The notes under the pieces were generated by a model. That model was not told where the DNA came from. It worked only from the letters and a program-made list of their open reading frames with translations, and made no database searches. Below are positions 1-9,845 of a DNA stretch of 64,000 nt, piece after piece. The stretch covers positions 310,001 to 374,000 of the forward strand of contig NZ_JALKCU010000001.1 in NCBI RefSeq assembly GCF_023540835.1, read 5' to 3'. Every line of letters begins with the position of its first letter. The stretch's first letter is position 1. The DNA comes from Marivivens geojensis (lineage in GTDB: Bacteria; Pseudomonadota; Alphaproteobacteria; Rhodobacterales; Rhodobacteraceae). The translations under genes and the position numbers were made by a program.

Positions 1-731
1 AGACCTTTCATGGGCGGCGGGGCGCGATCCGAAACGCATTTCGCTATTCCATCGACTATGTGCTGCTGGACATGGATGTCGAGGTGAGCGCGCCGTGGGG
101 TTTTGCTCGAAATTCAGCGCGGCCTTGGTCCGTGTGCGATCTGGATCATGGGGGAGCGCCCAAACAGGGGCAGGGCGTTGCATGGGTGCGCAGCGTTCTG
201 GATGCGCATGGGATCGGACAGATGGGCCGTATCCAGCTTCTGACCCAACCGCGCGCGTTGGGCTACGTCTTTAACCCTGTCAGTTTTTGGCTGTGCCATG
301 ATCGTGATGGCGTTCTGCGTGTCGTGATCGCCGAGGTGAACAATACCTTCGGCGATCGGCATTCTTATCTGTGTCATCACGATGACCTCGCTCCGCTAAA
401 TCGAAATGGCTGGGTCACGGCGCAGAAGATTTTCCATGTGTCACCGTTTCAGACGATTTCGGGCGGCTACAGGTTCCGTTTCGATATCACCCGCAGCGCC
501 GTCGATATCGTTATCGAATTTGGAGACGGTGCCGACGGTGGAGTTGTTGCGACGTTGAGCGGTGCACGTCGTCCGCTGCGAAATCAGGACATCGCGAAGG
601 CGTATCTGCGCCGTCCATTGGGGTCGTTGCGTGTGATGGGCCTCATCCTTTGGCAGGCGATGAAGCTTCGAACCAAAGGCGCCAAATATCGTGATCGCCC
701 CGTTCCACCCGTTCAAGACGTCAGCCGATAG
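1..731 (+). CDS. DUF1365 family protein, 5' end outside window
   Basis: The reading frame is open from base 3 and encodes a conserved N-terminus (TFHGRRGAIRNAFRYSIDY) before the first in-window GTG at 60, so the gene is cut by the window edge rather than starting at that GTG. The internal block with RALGYVFNPVSFW and the EVNNTFGDRHSYL stretch is typical of DUF1365. Family members sit beside cyclopropane-fatty-acid-synthase-like and amine-oxidase genes and are thought to act in membrane lipid modification; the biochemical role is not settled. It is the first visible gene of a tight operon with DUF3833 (10-bp gap) and an SDR. The order recalls the RpoE-ChrR stress cluster of Rhodobacter sphaeroides, which is an inference from memory of gene order. 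Confidence 0.85.
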   Translation, partial: TFHGRRGAIRNAFRYSIDYVLLDMDVEVSAPWGFARNSARPWSVCDLDHGGAPKQGQGVAWVRSVLDAHGIGQMGRIQLLTQPRALGYVFNPVSFWLCHDRDGVLRVVIAEVNNTFGDRHSYLCHHDDLAPLNRNGWVTAQKIFHVSPFQTISGGYRFRFDITRSAVDIVIEFGDGADGGVVATLSGARRPLRNQDIAKAYLRRPLGSLRVMGLILWQAMKLRTKGAKYRDRPVPPVQDVSR

Positions 732-741
732 GAGGTAGGTT

Positions 742-1284
742 ATGTTGCAGTTTTTTCTAGGCGTCTGCGTCGCCATTGCCGTTGTTCTGCTGATCGGTGC
801 GCGGTTTGGGTTTGCAGCGCAAAAAGTCGAGGATTACCCTACTGGCCGTCCGATCGACATACGTACAGACTTGAACGGAAAGATGCTGTGTAGCGGTGTG
901 ATTTATGGTCCATTTGGGCGTGTTGCATCGCGGTTTTTTGGTCAGTTCAACGCATCATGGGATGGAAATTCTGGCGAAATGACGGAGGAATTCCAGTATG
1001 ATAGCGGCGCAACGCAGCTTCGTCATTGGGACCTGAAGGTTGCCGAAGATGGTATCATCACCGCGACCGCTCCTGATGTGATTGGCACGGCGACGGGCCG
1101 TCAGGGGGGCTCTGCTATCGTGCTGAACTACAAGATCAAACTGACCGAGGATGCGGGAGGGCATATCCTGTCTGTGACAGATTGGATGTATACTTCGCCC
1201 TCAGGCGAACTGGTGAACAGATCGCAATTCCGTAAGTTCGGTATCAAAGTTGGAGAACTCATCGCGACGATGCGTCGAGTGTGA
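742..1284 (+). CDS. DUF3833 family protein (lipoprotein-like)
   Basis: 180 aa. The N-terminus is a hydrophobic segment (residues 2-24) that could be a signal anchor; there is no clear lipobox Cys. The rest looks like a beta-rich domain with the FNASWDGNSGEMTEEFQYDSG region typical of DUF3833. The function is unknown; the family is repeatedly found with DUF1365 and SDR genes in proteobacterial lipid or stress clusters. A good ribosome site (GGAGG) precedes the ATG, 10 bp after the DUF1365 stop. The stop overlaps the next gene's GTG start by 4 bp (GTGA), so the three genes are probably one transcript with coupled translation. Confidence 0.8.
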   Translation: MLQFFLGVCVAIAVVLLIGARFGFAAQKVEDYPTGRPIDIRTDLNGKMLCSGVIYGPFGRVASRFFGQFNASWDGNSGEMTEEFQYDSGATQLRHWDLKVAEDGIITATAPDVIGTATGRQGGSAIVLNYKIKLTEDAGGHILSVTDWMYTSPSGELVNRSQFRKFGIKVGELIATMRRV

Positions 1285-2015
1285 AGATGCGGGACTGGGC
1301 TGGAAAAACCTATTGGCTCATTGGCGCAAGCGAAGGACTGGGTCGGGCTCTCGCGGAAATTATGTCCGACGCGGGTGCGGATTTGATCCTTTCGGCGCGT
1401 TCAGAAGAGCGACTGCGGGAGGTGGCTGATGGTCTGTCGCGGCCTGCGCGGATATTGCCAGTCGATGTGTCTGATGCCGAAAACGTTCGCGCCGTTGTGA
1501 CCTCTATCGGATCAATTGATGGTGTGGTGTTCCTTGCGGGCGTCTACTGGCCAATGGCCGCGACCGAGTGGAGCGCGGATGAGGCGGAAACCATGGTGGA
1601 CGTGAACCTTATGGGGGCGATGCGCGTTTTGGGGGCGACCGTTCCTGATATGGTGCAGCGCAATGCGGGCCACATCGTTCTGACGGGGTCGCTGTCTGGG
1701 TTTCGGGGCTTGCCCGGAGCAATCGGTTATTCCGCCTCAAAAGCTGGAATTATGTCATTGGCCGAAACGATGAAATCCGACCTCAAGCGAACTGGGGTCG
1801 AAGTTCAGGTGGTGAACCCAGGTTTTATTCGTACCCGACTGACCGACAAGAACACGTTCAACATGCCGTTCATCATGTCGCCCGAAGACGCAGCGCGCGT
1901 CATGTTCGAGCACATGAATAGCCGAAAGTTCAAACGCAGCTTTCCGACAGTGTTTTCGTGGTTTTTCCGAGCGTCACAATTGATGCCTGATTGGCTCTAT
2001 TTCCGAATATTCTGA
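1281..2015 (+). CDS. Short-chain dehydrogenase/reductase
   Basis: 244 aa classical SDR. It shows the N-terminal nucleotide-binding GASEGLGRA motif (about residues 16-24), the catalytic Ser in TGSLSGF and the YSASK motif (Tyr and Lys). The C-terminus RASQLMPDWLYFRIF is hydrophobic and may contact the membrane. The GTG start at 1281 overlaps the DUF3833 stop; an ATG two codons later (1287) is a possible alternative. The substrate cannot be read from sequence. Position in the DUF1365-DUF3833 operon suggests a lipid or polyketide-like carbonyl/hydroxyl substrate, which is inference only. Confidence 0.85.
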   Translation: MKMRDWAGKTYWLIGASEGLGRALAEIMSDAGADLILSARSEERLREVADGLSRPARILPVDVSDAENVRAVVTSIGSIDGVVFLAGVYWPMAATEWSADEAETMVDVNLMGAMRVLGATVPDMVQRNAGHIVLTGSLSGFRGLPGAIGYSASKAGIMSLAETMKSDLKRTGVEVQVVNPGFIRTRLTDKNTFNMPFIMSPEDAARVMFEHMNSRKFKRSFPTVFSWFFRASQLMPDWLYFRIF

Positions 2016-2088
2016 TTTGCGACAGATCAAAGCCACGGTCGGTTAATCGGCACAAAGTTACTGCTATCCATGCGAACGGGAGGCAGCG

Positions 2089-2412
2089 ATGCACATTACA
2101 TCTGACAAAGTCGCCGAGGTGATCATCCTTGCGCGTGAACTAGATCGAGGCGAGGCCGAGTTTGACGGCTTTGTCGGTCGTCTGAACGAAGAAGAGCAAG
2201 CCGCGCTTGTGGCGATCTTTTGGATCGGCCGCGGTAGCTTTGAACCCGAAGAATATGCCGAAGCCTATAAAACTGCCATTGCTGAGGCCAGCGCACCAAC
2301 CGAAGACTACCTCAAAGGTTCGCCACACCTCGCCGACCACTTGGAAAGTGGCTTGGAGGCATTGGGGATCGACAGTTCGGACGCCGAAGACGATTTGTAT
2401 CGCGGTGGCTGA
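2089..2412 (+). CDS. DUF3775 domain protein
   Basis: 107 aa acidic protein preceded by GGGAGG. It matches the DUF3775 pattern: an N-terminal helix VAEVIILARELD, then LVAIFWIGRGSFEPEEYAEAYKTA, and a C-terminal PHLADHLESGLEALG. Small single-domain members are common in Rhodobacteraceae and have no known function. It lies 73 bp after the SDR gene and converges on the penicillin-binding protein gene with 3 bp between the stops, so it is probably its own unit or the tail of the lipid operon. Confidence 0.75.
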   Translation: MHITSDKVAEVIILARELDRGEAEFDGFVGRLNEEEQAALVAIFWIGRGSFEPEEYAEAYKTAIAEASAPTEDYLKGSPHLADHLESGLEALGIDSSDAEDDLYRGG

Positions 2413-2415
2413 CCT

Positions 2416-4551
2416 TTAGTTCCCAGCATTTTGCAGATCGCGCAGGATCAGGTCGATGAGCGACTTGGCTTGTTCGTCTGACATCACCGGACCAGCGGGT
2501 TCACCGCTGGGCGCGGTCATTGGCAGAGGTAGCGGAATCATCCCATCCAGAACGCGGGTCATGGTTTCGTGCCAAACCTCTGCAGGCAGCCCGCCGCCTG
2601 TTACGCCCGACAAGGGTGTGTTGTTGTCATACCCCATCCATACACCAGTCACGTAGTCAGCCGTAAAGCCAATGAACCACGCGTCGCGTGCGCCTTGGGT
2701 CGTGCCGGATTTACCTGCGATCTGCCAACCGTCGATTTTCGCCCGCTGGCCTGTGCCTTGTTCGATAACCTGATGCATCATCCACGTCAGTTGCGCGGCG
2801 CTTTCGTCGCGGATAACGCGTTCGCCAATGCCGCCACCAGCGCCCATGAGAGGCACCGAAGGATTACGGCGTAGGCTCAGTTCGACGAGGCCATAGGGCG
2901 CGACTGATGAGCCGCCGTTCAAGATACCAGCGTAGGCCCCAGTCATTTCGACCAGTGTCGACTCGGACACGCCGAGCGCGAGGGCAGGACCGTCGGCTAG
3001 GTCAGAACTGATGCCGAACCCAGTTGCCACGCTTTGCACCGCGTCACGACCAACACTCTCCGAGAGAAGGATCGCGGGGATGTTGCGGCTCTCATAAAGG
3101 GCTTGGGTCAGCGTGATTGGACCTTTGAATTCGCGATCGTAGTTTTGCGGACACCATTCGCCAGACCCCACAATATTCATGCAGAGGGGATCGTCGTTGA
3201 TGATTTCCATCGGGCTATGACCGAGTTCGAGAGCGGCCGCGTAGACGAAGGGTTTAAAGAGAGACCCCGTCTGACGCAGGGCCTGTGTCGCACGGTTGAA
3301 CGCACCGCCCGAAGTGGTTTGACGTCCACCAACCATTGCACGGACCGCGCCGTCGGATGACATGACAACGATGGCGGCTTGGGCCTCGGAGCCTTCACGC
3401 ACTTTGTTTTCAAACACCCAATCGAGCGCACCTTCGGCGGCCTGCTGAATGCGAGGGTCAAAAGTCGTTTTGATGATGACGTCTTCGGTGGTGTCATCGG
3501 TGAAATAGGATGGACCCGTGTCCATTACCCAGTCCGCATAGTAGCCACCCTGTCGGGCATGGGCGTTCTCAGCCAATTGTGCGGGATTGGCGAGTGCATC
3601 TTGGGCTTGCGCCTCGGTGATGTATCCCTGATCGGCCATCAGGCGTACAACGACGCTTGCGCGATCCCAGCTCCGCTGAAGGTTGGATGTCGGCGCATAG
3701 GACGACGGCGCTTTGAGGAGGCCAGCGAGAAGAGCGGCTTGGGCAGGGTTCACTTGCGACGAAGAAATGCTGAAATAGCGCTGGCTCGCGGCCTCAAATC
3801 CACGGGTGCCTGCACCGAGATACGCGCGGTTTAGGTAGATCGTGAGAATCTCGTCCTTGGTATAGCGGGCTTCCATTGCCATCGCGTAGATCGCTTCGGT
3901 GACTTTGCGCCACAGGGTGGAACGGCGGCAGTCGGCTTCATATGCAGCTTCATTCGCCCACTTCGTTGAATCGAAGGGTTGGCCTTGGCACAAGAGTTTG
4001 GCGGTCTGCTGGGTGATCGTAGAACCACCCGACCCCGAGAGTGCGCCGTTCCCGTCCTGAAGGTTGGACCGGATCGCACCTGCTATCCCGCGTGGAGAGA
4101 TGCCAAAGTGGCTGTAGAATCGTTTGTCTTCGGTGGCGACGACGGCGTTGCGCAAGTTCGGCGAAACCGAGTCAGCGGTGATTGCACCTGCGAACTGATC
4201 GCCGCGCCATGCGAACTGTTGGCCGTTCACGTCCAGCATGGTGACAGAGCCCCTTGCGCGGCCATCGATCAAGGACTCGGCGCTCGGCAACTTGGACGAG
4301 GTATAAAGGACAGCGACTGCGATAATCAGACTGACGATCGCAGTGCCACGCCAGAAAATGCTCCAGATCAGACGAAACACGAACCCAAAGAACGCACTAA
4401 TGAACCCTAGCGGCCCCTTCTTCTTGCGAGGCGGCTTGGCAGACTTTTTCTTTGGCGCAGGTTTAGGCGCCGCAGCCTTTTGGGGTGCAGTTGCGTTCGA
4501 ATAGCGATTCTCGGCAACCAGCGTTGGGCGTTTGCGTCCCGATCCGCTCAT
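2416..4551 (-). CDS. Class A penicillin-binding protein (PBP1A family)
   Basis: 711 aa bifunctional peptidoglycan synthase. The N-terminus is a Lys/Pro-rich cytoplasmic tail (1-46) followed by a membrane anchor (about 48-85). The glycosyltransferase (GT51) domain has the catalytic VATEDKRFYSHFG motif near residue 141 and GGSTITQQTAKLL. The transpeptidase domain has the nucleophile motif SLFK (Ser about 430), SRN (about 488) and KSGTT (about 614), so both activities look intact. It polymerises and cross-links glycan strands on the periplasmic side. It is transcribed divergently from glnK with about 260 bp between them. The Pro/Lys-rich tail is strongly basic, which is usual for these proteins. 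Confidence 0.92.
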   Translation of the reverse strand: MSGSGRKRPTLVAENRYSNATAPQKAAAPKPAPKKKSAKPPRKKKGPLGFISAFFGFVFRLIWSIFWRGTAIVSLIIAVAVLYTSSKLPSAESLIDGRARGSVTMLDVNGQQFAWRGDQFAGAITADSVSPNLRNAVVATEDKRFYSHFGISPRGIAGAIRSNLQDGNGALSGSGGSTITQQTAKLLCQGQPFDSTKWANEAAYEADCRRSTLWRKVTEAIYAMAMEARYTKDEILTIYLNRAYLGAGTRGFEAASQRYFSISSSQVNPAQAALLAGLLKAPSSYAPTSNLQRSWDRASVVVRLMADQGYITEAQAQDALANPAQLAENAHARQGGYYADWVMDTGPSYFTDDTTEDVIIKTTFDPRIQQAAEGALDWVFENKVREGSEAQAAIVVMSSDGAVRAMVGGRQTTSGGAFNRATQALRQTGSLFKPFVYAAALELGHSPMEIINDDPLCMNIVGSGEWCPQNYDREFKGPITLTQALYESRNIPAILLSESVGRDAVQSVATGFGISSDLADGPALALGVSESTLVEMTGAYAGILNGGSSVAPYGLVELSLRRNPSVPLMGAGGGIGERVIRDESAAQLTWMMHQVIEQGTGQRAKIDGWQIAGKSGTTQGARDAWFIGFTADYVTGVWMGYDNNTPLSGVTGGGLPAEVWHETMTRVLDGMIPLPLPMTAPSGEPAGPVMSDEQAKSLIDLILRDLQNAGN

Positions 4552-4663
4552 TTTCTGCTCTTTCGTTATGCCTCAGACCAATTCTAACTGCCTTGAGGGG
4601 AAATGTTGAGGGACAAGAATCGCCAATGTTGCGTTTTCTTTGCGCTCAATTTTTAATCAAGTC

Positions 4664-4687
4664 GCACAATTTGTATAATTTTTGTGC
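4664..4687. promoter_or_regulatory. Inverted repeat upstream of glnK
   Basis: GCACAA and TTGTGC arms separated by 12 AT-rich bases, within the divergent PBP/glnK region and about 125 bp upstream of the glnK start. The spacer contains TATAAT. The half-sites resemble NtrC half-sites (GCAC...GTGC), but the spacing is longer than the usual enterobacterial site. A candidate sigma-54 -24/-12 element just downstream (4703-4718) has one extra base between GG and GC and is therefore unconvincing. Role in nitrogen control is inference. Confidence 0.35.
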
Positions 4688-4811
4688 AGAAACTGATTAA
4701 TGTGGCATCCCGTTTAGCCCCTGATTGCTTGAGAAAAGGGCATCTAACCCGCTGAGTGTGACTGCGCGATCCGGATTGGGGTCGTTCGAGATAACTCGTA
4801 AGGGGAAGAAC

Positions 4812-5150
4812 GTGAAACTCATTATCGCAACTATCAAGCCGTTCAAGCTGGAGGAGGTCCGCGAAGCTGTGACCGCTGCTGGCGTTCGCGGAATGATGGT
4901 GACCGAAATTAAGGGCTTTGGCTCCCAGTCCGGTCACACTGAAATCTACCGTGGTGCTGAATACGCAGTGAACTTTGTTCCGAAGGTCAAACTAGAGATC
5001 GTCGTGCCTGACAACATGGCTGACCAGATCGTTTCGACCATCGCATCGACTGCGAAGACCGACAAAATCGGCGACGGCAAAATCTTTGTTCTCGACGTCG
5101 AGAGCGCGCTGCGCGTGCGCACCGGCGAAACCAACGACGACGCTCTATAA
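4812..5150 (+). CDS. glnK: Nitrogen regulatory protein P-II (GlnK)
   Basis: 112 aa, the standard P-II length when translation starts at the GTG at 4812, which follows a good ribosome site (AAGGGGAAG). The upstream in-frame extension to 4725 has no family similarity. It begins MKLIIATIKPFKLEEVREAV and carries the T-loop with the uridylylated Tyr in GHTEIYRGAEY, the B-loop TAKTDKIGDGKIFV and the C-loop. P-II binds ATP/ADP and 2-oxoglutarate, reports nitrogen status and, when deuridylylated, blocks the AmtB channel. Linkage to amtB (25-bp gap) identifies it as GlnK rather than GlnB. Confidence 0.95.
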   Translation: MKLIIATIKPFKLEEVREAVTAAGVRGMMVTEIKGFGSQSGHTEIYRGAEYAVNFVPKVKLEIVVPDNMADQIVSTIASTAKTDKIGDGKIFVLDVESALRVRTGETNDDAL

Positions 5151-5175
5151 CGCGATCGGATCAGGGGAAATTAAA

Positions 5176-6510
<1,335 letters not shown>

Positions 6511-6540
6511 TCTTCCTTCCGATTAGTTTGACGACAAAGG

Positions 6541-6569
6541 CCCGGGCGTTCGCGCCCGGGTTTTCTTTT
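6541..6569 (+). terminator. Rho-independent terminator of glnK-amtB
   Basis: Perfect 8-bp stem CCCGGGCG/CGCCCGGG closed by a stable TTCG tetraloop and followed by TTTTCTTTT, 30 bp after the amtB stop. Confidence 0.9.
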
Positions 6570-6590
6570 GCCCGAGGGAACAAACGAAAA

Positions 6591-6614
6591 CGCCCGCCGC
6601 AGATGCGACGGGCG
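6591..6614 (-). terminator. Rho-independent terminator of the aminotransferase unit
   Basis: Read on the minus strand, a CGCCCG-type stem with one bulged position and a short loop is followed by a T-rich run (TTTTCGTTTG). It lies 23 bp past the aminotransferase stop and back to back with the amtB terminator. Confidence 0.8.
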
Positions 6615-6637
6615 CTTGTTTCGTTTATACGAAGCGA

Positions 6638-7822
6638 TTAGACGCCTGCGTCTACGATCGCTTTTGCCAAAAGCGGAACGGTGGTCGCGTTCAGGCCGGC
6701 AATGTTCAGACGGCTGTCCGAAACCATGTAGATGCCCGATTCAGCGCGCATAACTTCGACCTTCTCAGGTGTTGTGCCGATCTGAGAGAACATGCCTCGG
6801 TGCTTTGCGATAAAGTCAAAGCGGTCCGAGTTGGTCAGGCGCTTTAGCTCATCAGCCAGTTGCTGGCGCAGGGTCAGCATCGACAGGCGGGTTTCTTCGA
6901 GTTCGTCGATCCACATTTGACGCAAAGCATCATCACCGAGGATCGTTGCCACAACGCGTGCACCGTGATCCGGCGGGAACGAATAGTTCTGACGGTTTAG
7001 GAATTGCAGCATGCCTTGCGACAGTTTCGCGGTCGCGGCGTCCTTAGCGATTGCCATCAGGATTCCAGTGCGTTCGCGATAGATACCAAAGTTCTTGGAG
7101 CACGACGCCGCGATCAGGCATTCGCCGACGTTTTCTGCAACGAGACGTGTAGCAAGGGCGTCAGCTTCGAGGCCATCACCGAAACCTTGATATGCGAGGT
7201 CGATGAACGGGACTGCACCTTTTTCGTTGATCAGGGCAACAACCTCTTTCCACTGGTCCAGCGTCAGGTTTGCGCCCGTCGGGTTGTGGCAGCAGCCGTG
7301 CAGCAGCACGAGGTCGCCCGCTTTCACACCAGCCAAGTCGGCCATCATGGCGTCGAAATCAACGTCACGGGTTTCGGTGTTGAAGTAGGTGTATGCGGTG
7401 TGGCGCATGCCGAGGTAGTTCAAGATCGACACATGGTTCGGCCATGTTGGGTTCGATACCCAAACGGTTGCTTGTGGCGAGGTCTTTTTGATCAGTTCCA
7501 TCGCTTGGCGGATCGCGCCCGTACCGCCAGGTGTGGTGACAGCGCCGATGCGTGAACGATCAACTACGCCGTCGAGAACGAGTTTGATCATGCCTTCGAT
7601 GTAGAGCGGTTCGCCTGCAAGGGAGGTGTAGGATTTCGATTCCTGATCTTCCCAGATTTTCTTCTCTGCGGCTTTTACAGCTTTCATCACCGGAGTGACG
7701 CCGTCTGCGTTTTTATACACGCCAACACCAAGGTCGATCTTGGTGTCACGCGGATCGTCTCGGAATGCCTGCATCAGCATAAGAATTTTGTCGGCGGGTT
7801 GTTCGGTGAGATGCTCAAGCAT
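6638..7822 (-). CDS. Aromatic amino acid / aspartate aminotransferase (class I)
   Basis: 394 aa PLP enzyme of the AspC/TyrB type. Features are GVGVYKNADGVTPV near the N-terminus, TPGGTGAIRQA, the SNPTWPNH segment, HGCCHNPTGANL, the DLAYQGFGDG stretch and the PLP-lysine region ASCSKNFGIYRERTG. It exchanges amino groups between aromatic or acidic amino acids and 2-oxoglutarate. The start chosen is the second ATG of ATGATG (7822), giving MLEHLTEQPADKIL and the normal family length; the first ATG (7825) overlaps the sseA stop. A longer upstream frame lies inside sseA and is not conserved. The gene is coupled to sseA, whose product also handles a transamination-derived keto acid (3-mercaptopyruvate). 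Confidence 0.92.
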   Translation of the reverse strand: MLEHLTEQPADKILMLMQAFRDDPRDTKIDLGVGVYKNADGVTPVMKAVKAAEKKIWEDQESKSYTSLAGEPLYIEGMIKLVLDGVVDRSRIGAVTTPGGTGAIRQAMELIKKTSPQATVWVSNPTWPNHVSILNYLGMRHTAYTYFNTETRDVDFDAMMADLAGVKAGDLVLLHGCCHNPTGANLTLDQWKEVVALINEKGAVPFIDLAYQGFGDGLEADALATRLVAENVGECLIAASCSKNFGIYRERTGILMAIAKDAATAKLSQGMLQFLNRQNYSFPPDHGARVVATILGDDALRQMWIDELEETRLSMLTLRQQLADELKRLTNSDRFDFIAKHRGMFSQIGTTPEKVEVMRAESGIYMVSDSRLNIAGLNATTVPLLAKAIVDAGV

Positions 7823-8688
7823 CATGCGTCTCCGGTTGCGAGAGGAAGGTCGGCGTACATGCCCCATTCGGACCATGAGCCATCGTAAAGTGAATGGTCA
7901 GTTTTACCGATGCGTTCGAGGGCAAGGCACAGCACAGCAGCCGTTACGCCCGACCCACAAGAAGTAATGGCGGGTTTGGATAGATCGACGCCAGCGGTTT
8001 CAAACACGTGGCGTAGTTCTGCGGCGGGTTTCATCGTGCCGTCAGCGTTCAAAAGCGAGTTGAACGGGACGTTTTTTGCGCCTGGGATGTGGCCCGAACG
8101 AAGTCCAGCTCGCGGCTCGACTGCTTCACCACGGAAGCGAGGCGCTGCGCGAGCGTCGATGATTTCGTGATCGCGAAGTTTCGATGCGCGGGCGACTTGG
8201 GTCACGTCCTTGATCATGTGGTGCTGAACATCGACCATCATGTGACGATCGCGGATGGTGGCAGGGGCATCGGTCAGAGGGCGACCCTCTGCCTTCCATT
8301 TCGGAAGGCCACCGTCCAAAACCGCGATGTTGAACTGACCGAACAAGCGGAACATCCACCAAACGCGGGCAGCCGAGAACAAACCGCTGCTGTCGTAGAC
8401 AACGATCTGGTGGCCGTCGCCAACACCCATCGCGCGGACGCGGCTCATGAATTTTTCAACAGGCGGCACCATATGCGGCAAGTCAGACCGCAGATCTGCA
8501 ATTTCGTCGATGTCAAAGAAGCGCGCACCGGGGATGTGTTCTTTGTCGAATTCAGCTTTGGGATCGCGATCTACCGTCGGGAGAAACCACGACGCGTCGA
8601 AAATCCGCAGGTCCGCATCCTTGAGGTGTGCGGCCAGCCACTCTGTCGAAACGAGTGTTTTAGGATCGTCTTTGAATGTCTCTGTCAT
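7822..8688 (-). CDS. sseA: 3-mercaptopyruvate sulfurtransferase
   Basis: 288 aa with two tandem rhodanese domains: an inactive N-terminal one (TEWLAAHLKDADLRIFDASW start) and a catalytic C-terminal one with the active-site loop CGSGVTAA, the sequence typical of mercaptopyruvate rather than thiosulfate specificity. The enzyme transfers sulfur from 3-mercaptopyruvate to thiols or cyanide. The start at 8688 (MTETFKDDPK) follows an AAGGGG ribosome site; an upstream in-frame ATG would add 13 unconserved residues. The 3' end overlaps the aminotransferase start, so transamination of cysteine could feed this enzyme (inference). Confidence 0.92.
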   Translation of the reverse strand: MTETFKDDPKTLVSTEWLAAHLKDADLRIFDASWFLPTVDRDPKAEFDKEHIPGARFFDIDEIADLRSDLPHMVPPVEKFMSRVRAMGVGDGHQIVVYDSSGLFSAARVWWMFRLFGQFNIAVLDGGLPKWKAEGRPLTDAPATIRDRHMMVDVQHHMIKDVTQVARASKLRDHEIIDARAAPRFRGEAVEPRAGLRSGHIPGAKNVPFNSLLNADGTMKPAAELRHVFETAGVDLSKPAITSCGSGVTAAVLCLALERIGKTDHSLYDGSWSEWGMYADLPLATGDA

Positions 8689-8811
8689 GCCATGCGCCCC
8701 TTGCCTGCGCGGGAAAAGGTCCGGCATCCCCTATCGCGGGTAATTTTATGAGGCAAGGGAAAGCGAACGCTTTACTAAAAAATCGGTGTGAACTGCCCAG
8801 AAAGGCGGCGA

Positions 8812-9288
8812 TTAACCGCTGTGACGCAGCAAACGCTGCTTTTGACGGTCCCAATCGCGTTTCGCGTCGGTCGCGCGCTTGTCGTGCAGCTTTTTACCTT
8901 TGGCGATTCCGATCTTCAGTTTCACCAAGCCACGATCGTTGAAATACATCACCAGCGGCACGATGGTCATGCCCTCGCGTTTAGTCGCATTCCAAAGGCG
9001 GGCCAATTCGCGGCGCGAACACAGCAGCTTGCGGCGGCGACGTTCTTCGTGGCCCCACGTCTTGGCTTGTTCGTATGGCGCGATATACCCGTTGATCAGC
9101 CACAATTCGCCATCTTCGACCGAAGCGTAGCTTTCGGCGATGTTCGATTGGCCCACGCGAAGCGATTTAACTTCGGAGCCCATGAGAATGATCCCGACTT
9201 CGAGATCTTCTTCGATCGCGTAGTCGTGGCGAGCACGCCGGTTCTCGGCGATGACCTTGTAGTTCTTATTGTCGGGTTTCTTTGCCAT
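8812..9288 (-). CDS. smpB: SsrA-binding protein SmpB
   Basis: 158 aa. It begins [23 protein letters not shown] and contains the tmRNA-binding segments [16 protein letters not shown] and [22 protein letters not shown], with the basic C-terminal tail ([18 protein letters not shown]) that enters the ribosomal mRNA channel. With tmRNA it rescues stalled ribosomes. The start at 9288 is set by the conserved N-terminus; the open frame continues about 78 codons upstream without similarity. The gene is divergent from the ion channel gene (108 bp), which must contain both promoters. No tmRNA gene was recognised in the window. Confidence 0.95.
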   Translation of the reverse strand: MAKKPDNKNYKVIAENRRARHDYAIEEDLEVGIILMGSEVKSLRVGQSNIAESYASVEDGELWLINGYIAPYEQAKTWGHEERRRRKLLCSRRELARLWNATKREGMTIVPLVMYFNDRGLVKLKIGIAKGKKLHDKRATDAKRDWDRQKQRLLRHSG

Positions 9289-9396
9289 AGTAGTCCTCAG
9301 ATATGCCTTTGGGCCATGTGCTGCAAGTCGGATAGGGTGCTGGCATCGCTGCAAAGGTCGGGTAAACTGCCGCCAATCAAAATCAGGCGTACCCTC

Positions 9397-9843
9397 ATGT
9401 TTCTTCAGCTCACTATTGGCACCGTATTGATGCTCGTCTCCATTTTCATGGCAGGCGTGACGTTCCTCGTTTTGGAAGTGTCGATCCAGCGGCTGTCGGG
9501 CTGGCTGCGCCGAGAGCCGCACAGCCCCAAATTGTTGTTCCTATTGTCAGCGGCATCATGCGCGATTCTGGCCCAGGTCACGCTGAGTGTCTGGCTTTGG
9601 GCGGCGGTGATGTGGGTGCTTGATCTGTTCGAAACCATCGAGATGGCGGTCTATTTCTCGTTGACCTGTTTCACGACGCTTGGTTTCGGGGATGTGCTGC
9701 TGCCTCATGATTGGGAATTGTTGGGTGGATTGGCCGCGACGAACGGTTTGCTCAACATTGGATTTACGACAGCGGTGATGGTGGAAACCATGCGCTACAT
9801 TCGCAAAAGTCAGATTGAGGCGATGCGACCACCGATTGGCTGA
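9397..9843 (+). CDS. Two-transmembrane potassium-channel-like protein
   Basis: 148 aa. There are hydrophobic segments at residues 3-27, about 47-75 and about 100-125, and a pore-loop filter TTLGFGDV, a variant of the potassium-channel TVGYGD signature (ion channel family, Ion_trans_2). No cytosolic regulatory domain is present. It is probably an inner-membrane cation channel forming tetramers; ion selectivity is inferred from the filter only. The ATG at 9397 sits where the membrane sequence begins; the longer open frame upstream runs antisense through smpB and is not coding. Confidence 0.75.
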   Translation: MFLQLTIGTVLMLVSIFMAGVTFLVLEVSIQRLSGWLRREPHSPKLLFLLSAASCAILAQVTLSVWLWAAVMWVLDLFETIEMAVYFSLTCFTTLGFGDVLLPHDWELLGGLAATNGLLNIGFTTAVMVETMRYIRKSQIEAMRPPIG

Positions 9844-9845
9844 CG

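Noticed and set aside
60-62. GTG at 60 as start of the DUF1365 gene
   Set aside because: The frame is open to the window edge and the upstream codons encode conserved DUF1365 residues, so the gene is truncated.
4703-4718. Sigma-54 promoter for glnK
   Set aside because: GG and GC elements are one base too far apart and the second element reads TTTAGC rather than TTGC.
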